Assembly (NCBI RefSeq): GCF_027625935.1
Contig: NZ_CP115300.1
Coordinates: 3,968,001 to 4,032,000 of the forward strand
Origin: Streptomyces camelliae
GTDB lineage: Bacteria; Actinomycetota; Actinomycetes; Streptomycetales; Streptomycetaceae
DNA: 64,000 bases
Reading direction: 5' to 3'
The notes under the pieces are model-generated. The model was not told where the DNA came from. It saw nothing but the letters and a program-made list of their open reading frames with translations, and ran no database searches. The position numbers and the translations under genes were made by a program. Positions 32,871 through 42,529 of the stretch are shown here, piece after piece (the first letter of the stretch is position 1; each line of letters opens with the position of its first letter).

Positions 32871-34273
32871 GAAGTGGTGTACGGGTTCGACCTGATCCGG
32901 GGGTTTGCTCCCGCGTCGGGGTGACGCCCGCATAGATGAACGGCCACCGGCTGATCTTCGAGATGTCGAGTCACGAAGGAGATCAGCACGATGACCGCAC
33001 CCGACAGTCTGCCCCTGCACGCCCTCGCGGAGGACAACCTCGCAGCGGCGAGTCCCGATCTGCTGCGCGCGATGGTCAAGACGTTCGCGGACGCGCTCAT
33101 GTCCGCCGAGGCCGATGCCCTCTGCAATGCTGAATACGGGCAGGTCAGCGACGAGCGAGTCAACCATCGCAACGGGTATCGCCTTCGCGAGTGGGACACC
33201 CGCGCGGGCACCGTCGAACTCGCCGTTCCCAAGCTGCGTCAGGGCAGTTACTTCCCGCACTGGCTGCTGGAGCGTCGCCGCCGGGCTGAGCAGGCCCTCA
33301 TCAGCGTGGTCGCCACCGCCTATCTGCTCGGCGTCTCCACCCGCCGAGTGGAGAAGCTCGCCGAGAGCCTGGGCGTCACCCAGCTGTCGAAGTCCCAGGT
33401 CAGCGCCATGGCCAAGCATCTCGACGAACAGGTCGCCGCGTTCCGCAACCGGCCCCTGGACGCCGGCCCCTACGCGTTCGTCTGGGTGGACGCGCTCACG
33501 CAGAAGGTTCGCGAGGGCGGCCGCATCATCAACGTCCACGCGCTGATCGCGGTCGGCGTCAACGCCGATGGGCACCGTGAGATTCTCGGCCTGGACGTGG
33601 CCACTGCCGAGGACGGCGCCGGCTGGCTGGCCTTCCTGCGCTCCCTGATCGCCCGCGGCCTATCGGGCGTCCAACTGGTCATCTCAGACGCGCACATGGG
33701 CCTGGTCAACGCGATCGGGGCCACCCTGCCCGGCGCGAGCTGGCAGCGATGTCGTACTCACTACGCCCGCGCGTTGCTGAGCCAGGTGCCCAAGTCGGCC
33801 CAGCCGTGGGTGGCCACGCTGCTGCGGACCGTCTTCGAACAACCCGACATCGATGCAGTCCAGTCCCAGATGCGGCACGTCCTGGACGCATTGGAGGCCA
33901 AGTTCCCCAAGGCGGCAGCCCACTTGGACGCCGCTCAGGGCGATGTGCTGGCGTTCACCGCGTTCCCGCGCGAGATCTGGCGGCAGATCTGGTCGAACAA
34001 TCCGCAGGAACGGCTCAACAAGGAGATCCGCCGCCGCACCGACGTGGTCGGCATCTTCCCCGACCGCACCGCCCTGATCCGCCTGGTCGGCGCGGTGCTG
34101 GCCGAGCAGAACGACGAGTGGACCGAAGCCCGCCGCTACATGGGACTCGACCTGCTGGCCAAGGCCCGCCTCCACCCGATCGAGTCAGAAACCGACGACA
34201 CAGTCATCCCGACGGAACTCACCGCATAGCCTCAAAGAAGAGATCACCGAGTGGCCGTCGATACACCACTCCC
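32869..34273 (+). mobile_element. IS256-family insertion sequence, apparently complete
   Basis: The element holds one intact mutator-type transposase gene. Its ends carry similar terminal repeats: GGAAGTGGTGTA at the left (from about 32869) and GGGAGTGGTGTA read inward from the right (to about 34273). The size, about 1.4 kb, fits IS256 elements. No matching 8-9 bp target duplication was found at these ends. Its flanks are two fragments of ATP-binding genes that do not join cleanly. Confidence 0.8.
32991..34229 (+). CDS. IS256 family (mutator-type) transposase
   Basis: A 412-residue transposase of normal length for IS256. DDE-type catalytic positions fit the first Asp in FVWVDALTQKVREGG, the second in QLVISDAHMGLVNAI and the Glu in SNNPQERLNKEIRRRTDVVGIFP. 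The C/H-rich block WQRCRTHYARALL is also typical. The ATG follows GAAGGAG. No frameshift or early stop is present, so it should be functional. Confidence 0.95.
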   Translation: MTAPDSLPLHALAEDNLAAASPDLLRAMVKTFADALMSAEADALCNAEYGQVSDERVNHRNGYRLREWDTRAGTVELAVPKLRQGSYFPHWLLERRRRAEQALISVVATAYLLGVSTRRVEKLAESLGVTQLSKSQVSAMAKHLDEQVAAFRNRPLDAGPYAFVWVDALTQKVREGGRIINVHALIAVGVNADGHREILGLDVATAEDGAGWLAFLRSLIARGLSGVQLVISDAHMGLVNAIGATLPGASWQRCRTHYARALLSQVPKSAQPWVATLLRTVFEQPDIDAVQSQMRHVLDALEAKFPKAAAHLDAAQGDVLAFTAFPREIWRQIWSNNPQERLNKEIRRRTDVVGIFPDRTALIRLVGAVLAEQNDEWTEARRYMGLDLLAKARLHPIESETDDTVIPTELTA

Positions 34274-34348
34274 GCGGACGTGACCCTTGTCGGCCGGCGC
34301 CGACACGAGCAACAGCCCGCGCCCGCCCTCGTCCGGATCGTCCAGGTA
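34274..34348 (-). pseudogene. Fragment of an RsbW-like ATP-binding gene, right of the IS
   Basis: Directly beyond the right IS end, the minus strand encodes YLDDPDEGGRGLLLVSAPADK and then GHVR before entering the IS. E-x-GRGLLLV-x-A-ADK is the standard C-terminal motif of Streptomyces HATPase_c regulators. No start or N-terminal ATPase motifs are found in the following 150 bp, so only this short piece remains. From 34349 to 34496 nothing else is recognisable. Confidence 0.6.
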
Positions 34349-34496
34349 AGTGGAAGATCTGGGCCAGGGGTGGGGGCAGACCGCCAGGGTCAGGGGGTGG
34401 TGAGTGGCTCAGACCTGCCAATCGTTGCCGGTCCACCCCGATCCACCCCGATCCCCCCGGAAACGAATCCCCACAAGCCCTCAGCCTTCAGAGAAG

Positions 34497-35681
34497 TCAG
34501 AGAACAGCCCCTCCCACCGGCCGCTCCCGCATCTCGTTCCCCCCGTCCCCGTCCGCGCCCGGGTGGCGTGACCGTCGGCCCCGTCTCCCCCGTGGCGTTC
34601 GTTGGGGCCACAGCAGCACATACGCCGCCGCCCCGACGCAGAAGGCCAGCCTGATCAACCCCTGGGTCGAATCCGACGGGATCACCAGGGCGCTGCCGTA
34701 CAGGGAGAGGAGGGCGATCCAGCTGACCCACGGGACAAGGCGGCGTTGGCCGATCGAGTCCCACAGGAGGGTGCCGAGGAGGACCGAGGCGTTGTAGTAC
34801 GTGTACACGCTCGGGTCCAGCATGATGCGGGCGTCGACGGCGAGGAAGACCACCGCCGGCCAGCGGTTGCGGCGTACGGCCAGGGAGCCCAGGGCCACGC
34901 CCAGGGCCATCTGGGCGGGGCGGTCCCACGGCGGGGTCGCGGGGTCGTTCACGCCGAACCAGCGCAGGGCGGACGCCGGCTGGTTGGGGATGGTGAAGCG
35001 GGCCGCGGCGAACGTGTTCAGGTGGGTCAGGTAGAAGGGCAGCCAGGCCACCGCCACCAGGCCGAAGGCCCAGGCCGCCGAGCGCAGCCGGGACTGACGG
35101 GGCAGGGCCAGCAGCAGGGGCAGGAATCCCACGGCCCAGGGTTTCGAGTCCACCGCCAGCGCCAGGAAGACCCCCACCGCCGTCGCGTTTCCCCGCACCA
35201 GCGCGCGGACCGCCAGCGTCGTGAAGAACAGGGCGAGGACGTCGTCGAGGTGGGCGAAGCGGACCGAGACCTCCACCCACATCGGGATGAAGGCGGCCCC
35301 GGCCACCAGGACCCGTTGCTGGAGGCGTTTGTGGTTCAGGCCCGTGCCCCGGTTGTAGTCCGCTGCCGCCCGGCCGATCAGGACCAGCATGTACAGGCCG
35401 AGGCCCGACATGAACGCGTCCGCGAGTTTCTCGCCCATCGCGGCGGGGAAGGGTGCGAAGAGCCCAGCCACCAGGAAGCTGACGGGACCGATCTGGAGCT
35501 CGGGGTGGTTGGCGTAGAGGGCCAGACCACCGCCGCCCCGCTGGCCGAAGAGCAGCTGCTCGCCCTCGCGCAGATAGTGCCAGGACACGGCCGCGTGGCG
35601 TTCCGCCACCACGAACCAGACGGCCGTCCACAGCGTGAGCAGCACGATGTGCCACCGCACCGGGCTATTCCCGAGCCGCAC
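34497..35681 (-). CDS. Multi-spanning membrane protein, GT-C-like
   Basis: A 394-residue protein with about nine to ten hydrophobic segments, starting with VLLTLWTAVWFVVAE. Features recall polyprenol-dependent glycosyltransferases of the GT-C fold (DUF2029/GT87-like): an acidic patch near the first extracytoplasmic loop and KPWAVGFLPLLLALP in the middle. No catalytic motif is definite enough to name a substrate. Its Arg/Gly-rich C-terminus (RGRRGRRSRHPGADGDGG) is probably cytoplasmic. It is divergent from the DUF4253 gene. Confidence 0.6.
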   Translation of the reverse strand: MRLGNSPVRWHIVLLTLWTAVWFVVAERHAAVSWHYLREGEQLLFGQRGGGGLALYANHPELQIGPVSFLVAGLFAPFPAAMGEKLADAFMSGLGLYMLVLIGRAAADYNRGTGLNHKRLQQRVLVAGAAFIPMWVEVSVRFAHLDDVLALFFTTLAVRALVRGNATAVGVFLALAVDSKPWAVGFLPLLLALPRQSRLRSAAWAFGLVAVAWLPFYLTHLNTFAAARFTIPNQPASALRWFGVNDPATPPWDRPAQMALGVALGSLAVRRNRWPAVVFLAVDARIMLDPSVYTYYNASVLLGTLLWDSIGQRRLVPWVSWIALLSLYGSALVIPSDSTQGLIRLAFCVGAAAYVLLWPQRTPRGRRGRRSRHPGADGDGGNEMRERPVGGAVL

Positions 35682-35801
35682 GTTTCGTATCCGTCCTTCC
35701 CGTCACCGCACCGCCTCTTAAGAGGGGCCACGGGGGCCACAGGTTCATCGTGCCGGTATTCGGTAACGGGATTGTCAGTGGGTCCCCCTACAGTCGCAGG
35801 C

Positions 35802-36608
35802 ATGGCGACTCTTCCCAACCCGCTGCCCACACTGGCCACCGACCCCAGCGGGCGTTCACTGGGGCTGCAGCTCCCTCCTGGACGGCTTGTCGACGCGACG
35901 GACGACGGCCCCTGGCACGAACCCCTGCTGTGGCACGCCGAGAAGCCGGCCGCGCCGGGCACCTGGAAGGCGCTGGGCGCACCCGGCGCCCGGGTCGGTC
36001 TGCTGCCGGTGCTCGTCGAGGTCGGCGGCAGCCAGGGCGGGCCCGCGGACTGGGAGTTGTCGCCCCAGTTGATGTCGTACCCGGGCGATCACGACGCCGA
36101 GGACGTCCTCGCCGAGTACTGGGAGGACTGGACCGAGGAGGGGGCGGGGGACGAGATCGAGCCGTTCGGGGACGAGTGGCCCGGGCTCGCGCCCGGGGCG
36201 CACCTCTCCGCCGAGCCGGACACCCGGGCCGCCCAGGTGGCGGACGTGCTGACGGACGACGCGTCCCGATGGTTCAGGGAGGCGCACCTCGCCCTGGTCC
36301 CGGCCCGCCGGTCCGCCGACATCCCGGCGGCGATCGGCTGGACCGGCCCGCTGAACCACGACAACGACGTGGCCCGGCTGTGCGCGGTCCTGCGCTCCTG
36401 GGAGGACCGCTTCGGCATACGGGTGGTGGGACTCGGCTTCGACACCCTGGTCGTGTCCGTCGCCGCCCCGCCCGCCACCCAGGAGGACGCCGAGGCGGTG
36501 GCGGCGGAGCACTACGCGTTCTGCCCGGACAACTTCAACTCCGACAGCCTGCGCGCGTACGCGAAGGCACTGCTCGGTGAGACCGTCTGGACCTTCTGGT
36601 GGGACTGA
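35802..36608 (+). CDS. DUF4253 domain-containing protein
   Basis: A 268-residue soluble protein. The C-terminal part, from RSADIPAAIGWTGPLNHDNDVARLCAVLRSWEDRFGIRVVGLGFDTLVVSVAAPP, to EHYAFCPDNFNSDSLRAYAKALLG, closely fits the DUF4253 domain common in actinobacteria. The N-terminal part is Trp-rich and acidic. Biochemical role is not known. It has no obvious partner: the neighbours on both sides read the other way. Confidence 0.8.
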   Translation: MATLPNPLPTLATDPSGRSLGLQLPPGRLVDATDDGPWHEPLLWHAEKPAAPGTWKALGAPGARVGLLPVLVEVGGSQGGPADWELSPQLMSYPGDHDAEDVLAEYWEDWTEEGAGDEIEPFGDEWPGLAPGAHLSAEPDTRAAQVADVLTDDASRWFREAHLALVPARRSADIPAAIGWTGPLNHDNDVARLCAVLRSWEDRFGIRVVGLGFDTLVVSVAAPPATQEDAEAVAAEHYAFCPDNFNSDSLRAYAKALLGETVWTFWWD

Positions 36609-36647
36609 TCACCGGGGCCTGCCGGTGCGGCTGCCCCCGGACGGGGC

Positions 36648-37871
36648 TCAGCCGCTGAGGCCCTGCTCCAGTCCCCGCCCCAGCCTCCGCAGCCCCTCCG
36701 CGATCTCCTCCGGTGTCTGGGTGACGAAGCACAGGCGGAGCGTGGCAGGGTCGGGGGTGCCGGCGTAGAAGGGCGCGCCGGGGACGTACGCCACGTTCTG
36801 CTCGACCACCCGCGGCAGCAGGGCGACCGTGTCGTACGACTCCGGCAGCCGGACCCACAGGAACATCCCGCCCTCGGGCCGGCTCCACCGCGAGCCGGCC
36901 GGCAGGGCGCCGGGCAGGCCCGCCAGCATGGCGTCCCGGCGGGCGCCGTAGACCGACCGGACCCGCGCGACGTGCGCGTCCAGGACGTCGAGGTAGCGGG
37001 CGGCGGCGAGCTGGTTGAGCGTCGGGGTGTGCAGGTCCGCCGCCTGCTTGGCGACCGCGCACGCCCGGCGCAGCCCGGCCGGGGCGCGCAGCCAGCCGAG
37101 GCGCAGGCCGGGTGCCATGACCTTGGAGAGGGAGCCGAGCAGGACCGTGCGGTCCTCGGCTCCGGGGAGGGAGGCGATCCAGGGGGCGTGCTCGCCGTCG
37201 TAGCGCAGTTCGCCGTACGGGTCGTCCTCGACGATCCACAGGCCCGCGCGGGCGGCCACGGCGGCGATCTCCGCGCGGCGCGGCGCGGGCATCGTGCGGC
37301 CGGTGGGGTTCTGGAAGGTGGGGACGAGGTAGAGCAGCTTCGGGCGCTCGCGGCGCACCGCCTCCTCCAGCGCGGCCGGATCCACCCCGTCCGCGTCCCC
37401 CGGCACGGCGACCACGCGCGCGCCCGCGAGGCCGAAGACCTGAAGTGCCGCCAGATAACAGGGGTCTTCGACGAGGACCGTGTCACCGGGTTCGAGCAGC
37501 GCGGTGGCGAGGAGGGACAGGGCCTGCTGGGAACCGGTGGTGATCAGCAGGTCGTCGGGGTCGGTGGGCAGGCCCCGGCCGGTGACGCGCGCGGCCAGGG
37601 CGGCGCGGAGCGTCGGCTCGCCCTCCGTCGTGGAGTACTGCAGCGCCCGCTCCGGGCTCTGCGCCAGGACCTCCTCGAAGGCCGCCGCTATGCCCTCGCG
37701 GTCGAAGAGCTCCGGCGCCGGCAGCCCGCCCGCGAAGTTGATCACCTCGGGGCGCGCGGTGACCGCGAGGATGTCCCGCACCGGCGAACCGCCCACGCTG
37801 CGGGCGCGCGCGGCGAGCGGCGGGACGGAGGCTCTGTCGGCGAGGGTCGGGGCTGGCTCGGTGACGGTCAT
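36648..37871 (-). CDS. PLP-dependent aminotransferase (class I/II, LysN-like)
   Basis: A 407-residue fold-type I aminotransferase. NFAGGLPAPELFD near residues 45-57 binds substrate, TTGSQQALSLLATALLEPGD anchors the cofactor, VPTFQNPTGRTM and IVEDDPYGELRY contain conserved Asn and Asp residues, and the PLP-binding Lys is in GSLSKVMAPGLRLGW. This branch includes 2-aminoadipate and aromatic/branched-chain aminotransferases (MocR-like but without an HTH domain). Substrate not determined from sequence. It stands alone, 40 bp from the convergent DUF4253 gene. Confidence 0.9.
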   Translation of the reverse strand: MTVTEPAPTLADRASVPPLAARARSVGGSPVRDILAVTARPEVINFAGGLPAPELFDREGIAAAFEEVLAQSPERALQYSTTEGEPTLRAALAARVTGRGLPTDPDDLLITTGSQQALSLLATALLEPGDTVLVEDPCYLAALQVFGLAGARVVAVPGDADGVDPAALEEAVRRERPKLLYLVPTFQNPTGRTMPAPRRAEIAAVAARAGLWIVEDDPYGELRYDGEHAPWIASLPGAEDRTVLLGSLSKVMAPGLRLGWLRAPAGLRRACAVAKQAADLHTPTLNQLAAARYLDVLDAHVARVRSVYGARRDAMLAGLPGALPAGSRWSRPEGGMFLWVRLPESYDTVALLPRVVEQNVAYVPGAPFYAGTPDPATLRLCFVTQTPEEIAEGLRRLGRGLEQGLSG

Positions 37872-37963
37872 GGCGCGGCTCTCCTACGGCTCTTCGGCTC
37901 TGGATCCGGCCACCCTAGAGAAGGTGCGTGCCATCTACACCGGTAATTCCACGATCCGGACCC

Positions 37964-39403
37964 TCAGTTGGCCTCGGCCGCCGGTTTCCAGGTGTTGCCG
38001 CCCAGCGGGAAGGCGTACGCGGGCCGCCCGTTGTTCCCGCTGGTGCGCAGCGGCCGGCCGTTGTCGCCGATCAGCAGCGTGCCGTGCCGGGTCCCGCTGG
38101 ACCAGGACAGCTCCAGGTACCAGCTGACGTCGTACGCGGACGCGTCGGCCGTGACATGGAAGACCTCGGGGTCCGCGCGGCTCACCTTGAACGGGAAGTC
38201 CTGCTGCCCGGACTCCGGTACGACCTGGGGGCGCAGGGCGTCCAGGGCGACCGTGAAGGCCCGCGTCGGCACGCCCCCGCCGCAGCCCACACCGGGATAG
38301 CCCATGGCGTAGTCGTTCCACGCGAGCGGCGCCCGCCGGCCGGCCATGCGCACGGACAGCCCCTCCAGTACGACGGTGTCCGCGCCGGTGCCCTGCACGG
38401 TGAACGTGACGTACTGCTCCCCCGCCGAGACCGCCTGGTGCACGGCCACCCAGGCGGGCGCGTCCTGCTCCAGCGGCGGCGGGGAGACGTCGCCCGGCGC
38501 CCGGTCGATCAGATAGTGCTGGGAACAGGGGGACGGCCAGGAGTACGGGTGCGTGGTCACCGCGAGGGGCACAGCGGCGGTGTCCGTGCCGCCGGCCGCG
38601 CCGGTGGGGGTGCGTGCGGCGCCGCTCGGCTGGTCGCCGGGCGACGCACCGGAGCCCGTGGCCGAGGTACCGGACGGGGACGAGGACGAAGAGGGCGAAC
38701 GGCTGGGGTCCGTCCCGTGCGCCGCGCCGGCCGTCGGCGCGTGCTGCCCTACGGCCCCGGAGCCCGCGGCGGCCGGCCCGCCCTTTCCGTCCGCCTCCGC
38801 GCCGCCGGAGGGAAGGGTGAGGGCGAGCGCCACGCTGCCGAGCACGGCGGTGAGGGCGAGGGCGGAGAGGAGGACGGTCCGGGTACGGCGCCGGGTGCGG
38901 ATGCGGGCGTCCGGCACGGGCTCGGGGACATCCGACACCGGCGGCTCCAGCTCCGGGACACTCGGCGCCGGCTCGGCCTCCGGCTCCGGGACACCCCCCA
39001 CCGGCACCTGCACCGGCACCGCCTCCGGCGCCGGCTCCGGCTCCGGCTCCGGGGCAGCCACCGTCTCCGACGCCGACGCCGACGCCGACGTCGGCACCGG
39101 CACCGGCACCGCCTCCTGCGCGGCCTCCTCCCGTGCCGCCGGATCCTTCCTCCCCCGCCCCGCGTCCGCCAGCACCCACCGCCGGTGCAGCTCCACCAGC
39201 TCCTCCGGCGTGGCCTTGCACAGGCGGGCAAAACGCTCGACGGGGGCGTAGTCGGTCGGTACGGCGTCCCCGTTGCAGTAGCGGTGGAGCGTCGACGTAC
39301 TCATGTGGAGCCGCTTGGCGAGCGTGCCGTAGCTGTGTCCGGAGCGGTTCTTCAACTCCCGCAGAAGCTCGGCGAAACCGCTCTCCATGGTGCCGTCTGC
39401 CAC
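37964..39403 (-). CDS. Membrane-anchored XRE-type HTH protein
   Basis: A 479-residue protein. An N-terminal helix-turn-helix (about residues 5-75, FAELLRELKNRSGHSYGTLAKRLHMSTSTLHRYCNG) is followed by a Pro/Glu/Val-rich linker (EPEPEPAPEAVPVQVPV), one membrane segment near 175-195 (TVLLSALALTAVLGSVALAL), a Ser/Gly/Thr-rich spacer and an outside beta-rich domain with paired cysteines (SPCSQHYLIDRAPGD, YPGVGCGGGVP). The layout suggests signalling between envelope and DNA, as in RodZ-like proteins. GTG 39403 has GGGGAG nearby; ATG 39427 and ATG 39388 are alternatives. The divergent gene is a DUF4232 lipoprotein, a possible partner or target. Confidence 0.8.
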   Translation of the reverse strand: MADGTMESGFAELLRELKNRSGHSYGTLAKRLHMSTSTLHRYCNGDAVPTDYAPVERFARLCKATPEELVELHRRWVLADAGRGRKDPAAREEAAQEAVPVPVPTSASASASETVAAPEPEPEPAPEAVPVQVPVGGVPEPEAEPAPSVPELEPPVSDVPEPVPDARIRTRRRTRTVLLSALALTAVLGSVALALTLPSGGAEADGKGGPAAAGSGAVGQHAPTAGAAHGTDPSRSPSSSSSPSGTSATGSGASPGDQPSGAARTPTGAAGGTDTAAVPLAVTTHPYSWPSPCSQHYLIDRAPGDVSPPPLEQDAPAWVAVHQAVSAGEQYVTFTVQGTGADTVVLEGLSVRMAGRRAPLAWNDYAMGYPGVGCGGGVPTRAFTVALDALRPQVVPESGQQDFPFKVSRADPEVFHVTADASAYDVSWYLELSWSSGTRHGTLLIGDNGRPLRTSGNNGRPAYAFPLGGNTWKPAAEAN

Positions 39404-39586
39404 CGTCTCCCCTCCCCCTCGTCCCATCCCGGCGTTCCAGGAAGGGGCTGTTTCCGCAGGTCAGCACCTGTGGGGGCGTTCCAGCGTCCCGGATCGGCCG
39501 TGATCTCTGGCGGCCGGGACAAGGCCCCGCACAGGCTGTGACTCATCCAAACACGCCAACTGGCCCAGCCTGAAAGAGGACTTGCC

Positions 39587-40312
39587 ATGCGAATGCGCCA
39601 CATCCGTCTGCTCGCCGCCACCGGCACCGCGGTGACCGCCCTCGCGCTCAGCGCGTGCGGTGGCAACGGGACGGGAACGAAGGACGAGGGCGCCTCGCGG
39701 TCGGTGTCGCCGACGGCGTCGTCATCGTCGTCGGCGTCGACGGGTACCCAGACGTCCTCCGGCGCCACGGCGGGCGGCGGGACGACCGGTGGCGGGACGG
39801 CGAACGGCACACCCGTGGCCCGTACCCACGGACCGGTCGCCAAGCCGGGCGCCGGCAAGACGACGGGCACCGGCACCGGCTCCTCACCCGTCCTCTGCAA
39901 CGGCGCGAACACCCGCGTCACCGCCCAGCCGGTCACCCGCCCCCTGAACCACATGCTGCTCACGGTGACGAACACGGGCAGCAGGACCTGCCTGCTGCCG
40001 TACTACCCGGTGCTGCGCTTCGACGAGATGCAGTGGGCGCCGCAGGGGGCGAAGGACACCCAGCCGCAGGCGGTGACGACGCTGCAGCCGGGCGAGTCGG
40101 GGTACGCGGGCGTGCTGCTGTCGGCCGCCGACGGCAGCGGCGAGGGCGGGACGACCGGCCACAAGCTGACGGTGATGTTCCAGGGCCGCACGCCGAACAG
40201 CGACGGCGGCCCCGCCGCGACCCCGGCCCTGCCGGCGAAGGGCGTCTACTACGACAGCTCGCTGACCGTGACGTACTGGCAGCAGAACCGGGAAGACGCC
40301 CTCAACTGGTGA
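39587..40312 (+). CDS. DUF4232 domain lipoprotein
   Basis: A 241-residue predicted lipoprotein. A signal peptide ends in the lipobox LSAC near residue 24. A Ser/Thr/Gly-rich linker (about 30-95) precedes the DUF4232 domain (about 100-240): VLCNGANTRVTAQPVTRPLNHMLLTVTNTGSRTCLLPYYPVLRF and VYYDSSLTVTYWQ. The Cys pair in LCNG and RTCLL may form a disulfide. Family role unknown. The divergent gene encodes a membrane HTH protein whose outside domain also looks beta-rich. Confidence 0.85.
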   Translation: MRMRHIRLLAATGTAVTALALSACGGNGTGTKDEGASRSVSPTASSSSSASTGTQTSSGATAGGGTTGGGTANGTPVARTHGPVAKPGAGKTTGTGTGSSPVLCNGANTRVTAQPVTRPLNHMLLTVTNTGSRTCLLPYYPVLRFDEMQWAPQGAKDTQPQAVTTLQPGESGYAGVLLSAADGSGEGGTTGHKLTVMFQGRTPNSDGGPAATPALPAKGVYYDSSLTVTYWQQNREDALNW

Positions 40313-40325
40313 GCCCCGCAAGGGA

Positions 40326-41318
40326 CTAGTGCAGCTTCCGGGCCACCTCGGTCGCCCAGTAGGTGAGGATGTTCCGGGCGCCGGCCCGCTTGATGCCCGT
40401 CAGGGTCTCGAAGATGGCCTGGTCCCGGTCCACCCAGCCCTTCTCGGCGGCGGCCTCGACCATCGAGTACTCGCCGGAGATCTGGTAGGCGACGACCGGC
40501 ACGTCCACGCTGTCGGCGACCCGGGCGAGGATGTCGAGGTACGGCCCGGCCGGCTTGACCATGACCATGTCGGCGCCCTCTTCCAGATCGAGGGACAGCT
40601 CCCGCAGGGACTCGCGCCAGTTGGCGGGGTCCTGCTGGTACGTCTTGCGGTCGCCCTTGAGCGAGGAGGCGATGGCCTCGCGGAAGGGGCCGAAGAAGGC
40701 GGAGGAGTACTTGACGGTGTAGGCGAGGATGGCGACGTCCTCGCGGCCGATCTGGTCGAGCGCGTCACGGATGACGCCGATCTGGCCGTCCATCATCCCG
40801 CTGGGGCCCACGACATGGGCTCCGGCGTCGGCCTGCACCTGGGCCATCTCGGCGTACCGCTCCAGGGTGGCGTCGTTGTCGACCCGGCCCTCGGCGTCCA
40901 GCACGCCGCAGTGGCCGTGGTCGGTGGTCTCGTCGAGGCAGAGGTCGGACATGACGAGCAGGTCGTCACCGACCTCGGCGCGTACGTCCCGGATGGCGAC
41001 CTGCAGGATGCCGTCCGGGTCCGTCCCCGGCGTCCCGAGCGCGTCCTTCTTCGCCTCCTCCGGCACGCCGAACAGCATGATCCCGGAGATTCCGGCCTGG
41101 ACGGCCTCCAGCGCGGCCTTCTTCAGGCTGTCGCGGGTGTGCTGCACGACCCCGGGCATCGCGGCGATCGGCACGGGCTCGCTCACGCCCTCGCGGATGA
41201 ACGCCGGAAGGATGAAGTCGGCGGGGTGCAGGCGGGTCTCGGCGACCATCCGGCGCATGACGGGCGAGGTCCGCAGCCGCCGGGGACGCGTACCGGGAAA
41301 GGATCCGTACTTCGTCAT
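40326..41318 (-). CDS. hemB: Porphobilinogen synthase (delta-aminolevulinate dehydratase)
   Basis: A 330-residue enzyme that condenses two 5-aminolevulinate molecules to porphobilinogen in tetrapyrrole synthesis. The catalytic lysines are in [17 protein letters not shown] and [13 protein letters not shown]. The metal loop reads [17 protein letters not shown]: the second Cys of zinc-type enzymes is Asp here, pointing to a magnesium-dependent form. It converges with the DUF4232 gene and is not part of the hemACD operon 2 kb away, though both feed the same pathway. Confidence 0.95.
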   Translation of the reverse strand: MTKYGSFPGTRPRRLRTSPVMRRMVAETRLHPADFILPAFIREGVSEPVPIAAMPGVVQHTRDSLKKAALEAVQAGISGIMLFGVPEEAKKDALGTPGTDPDGILQVAIRDVRAEVGDDLLVMSDLCLDETTDHGHCGVLDAEGRVDNDATLERYAEMAQVQADAGAHVVGPSGMMDGQIGVIRDALDQIGREDVAILAYTVKYSSAFFGPFREAIASSLKGDRKTYQQDPANWRESLRELSLDLEEGADMVMVKPAGPYLDILARVADSVDVPVVAYQISGEYSMVEAAAEKGWVDRDQAIFETLTGIKRAGARNILTYWATEVARKLH

Positions 41319-41525
41319 GCCTTCTACGCTACGCCCGCCCGGACACCGCCTTTGCCAACACCATGTCGGCCGCCGAGAGGCCTCAACCGGGGCATAGCGG
41401 CGCCCTGATACCAAGTTTTTGCGCTCCCCTGGCCGTCCCTGGAACCGCACGCCTCCCCAGCGTTCTACGCGCGTGGTGTCATGCACGCGCCACCCCCTCC
41501 CGTGAGCTCACCCCAGGAGTCACGC

Positions 41526-42518
41526 ATGCTGTGGAAGGTCCTCGGCCGGGCGGGCGTCGCCCTGGCCGCCGGCGCCGCCGTCGTCGCCACCGCCATCCCC
41601 GCGAACGCCGCGAGCTACTCCGCGTTCGCCTTCTCCCAGAGCGGCAGCCAGCCCGCCGTCTACGACTTCATCAACTCGGCCACCACCACGCTCGACATGA
41701 CGATGTACGAGCTGGAGGACACCACCGCCGTCAACGACCTCATAGCCCTGAAGAACAAGGGCGTGACGGTCCGCGTCATCCTCGACCGCCAGCACCAGAG
41801 CGCCAACGGCCCGGCGTACACGTCCCTGACGAACGCGGGCATAGGCGTCGTCTGGTCCTCCTCCGCCTACGTCTACACCCACCAGAAGACGATCACGGTC
41901 GACGGCGTGAAGTCCCTGATCATGACGGGGAACCTGACGTCCCAGTACTACACGACCAGCCGGGACTACGGGGTCTTCACCGACGACACCCGGGACGTCG
42001 CCTCCATCGAAAAGGTCTTCAACGCCGACTACACGGCCACGTCGATCACCCCCACCGACGGCGACCACCTCCTGTGGTCCCCCACCGACTCCCGCAACCG
42101 CCTGGTGTCCTTCATCAACTCCGCGACCAGGACGCTCGACGTGGAGGAACTGGAGTTCAGCGACAGCACGGTGGTCAACGCGATCGTGGCCCGCGCCAAG
42201 GCGGGCGTGACGGTCCGCGTGGTCCTGGAGAACCCCTCCAGCTACTCCAGCGAGGTCGCCGAGATCAAGGCCGCCGGCGGCACGGTCGTCGGCTACTCCG
42301 ACCCCAACGGTTTCTACATCCACGCCAAGGCGATGGTCGCCGACTACGGCCTGTCCACCCAGGAGGTGGAGGCCGGCTCGATGAACATCAGCAGCAACTC
42401 CCTGAGCAACAACAGGGAGCTGGGCATCATCCTGACCGGCACGGGCGTGGCCCAGCCGGTGGCCCAGACGATCGAGACGACGTTCGCCGGCGACTACGCG
42501 GGCGGCACGGCGGCCTGA
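41526..42518 (+). CDS. Secreted phospholipase D-like protein
   Basis: A 330-residue exported protein. A signal peptide of about 30 residues ends IPANA-A. Two PLD-type halves follow, with H-x-K motifs in YVYTHQKTITVDGVKSLIMTGN (the N downstream also fits) and FYIHAKAMVADYG followed by GSMNISSNS. Both halves keep the His and Lys needed for catalysis; the Asp of the HKD motif is replaced or shifted. The ATG follows CCAGGAG. Substrate may be phospholipid or nucleic acid phosphodiesters. A hairpin (42530-42558) ends it. Confidence 0.88.
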   Translation: MLWKVLGRAGVALAAGAAVVATAIPANAASYSAFAFSQSGSQPAVYDFINSATTTLDMTMYELEDTTAVNDLIALKNKGVTVRVILDRQHQSANGPAYTSLTNAGIGVVWSSSAYVYTHQKTITVDGVKSLIMTGNLTSQYYTTSRDYGVFTDDTRDVASIEKVFNADYTATSITPTDGDHLLWSPTDSRNRLVSFINSATRTLDVEELEFSDSTVVNAIVARAKAGVTVRVVLENPSSYSSEVAEIKAAGGTVVGYSDPNGFYIHAKAMVADYGLSTQEVEAGSMNISSNSLSNNRELGIILTGTGVAQPVAQTIETTFAGDYAGGTAA

Positions 42519-42529
42519 CCGGAGAGGGC

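Noticed and set aside
32869..34273. Target-site duplication around the IS
   Set aside because: Left and right flanks do not share an 8-9 bp direct repeat at the estimated ends.
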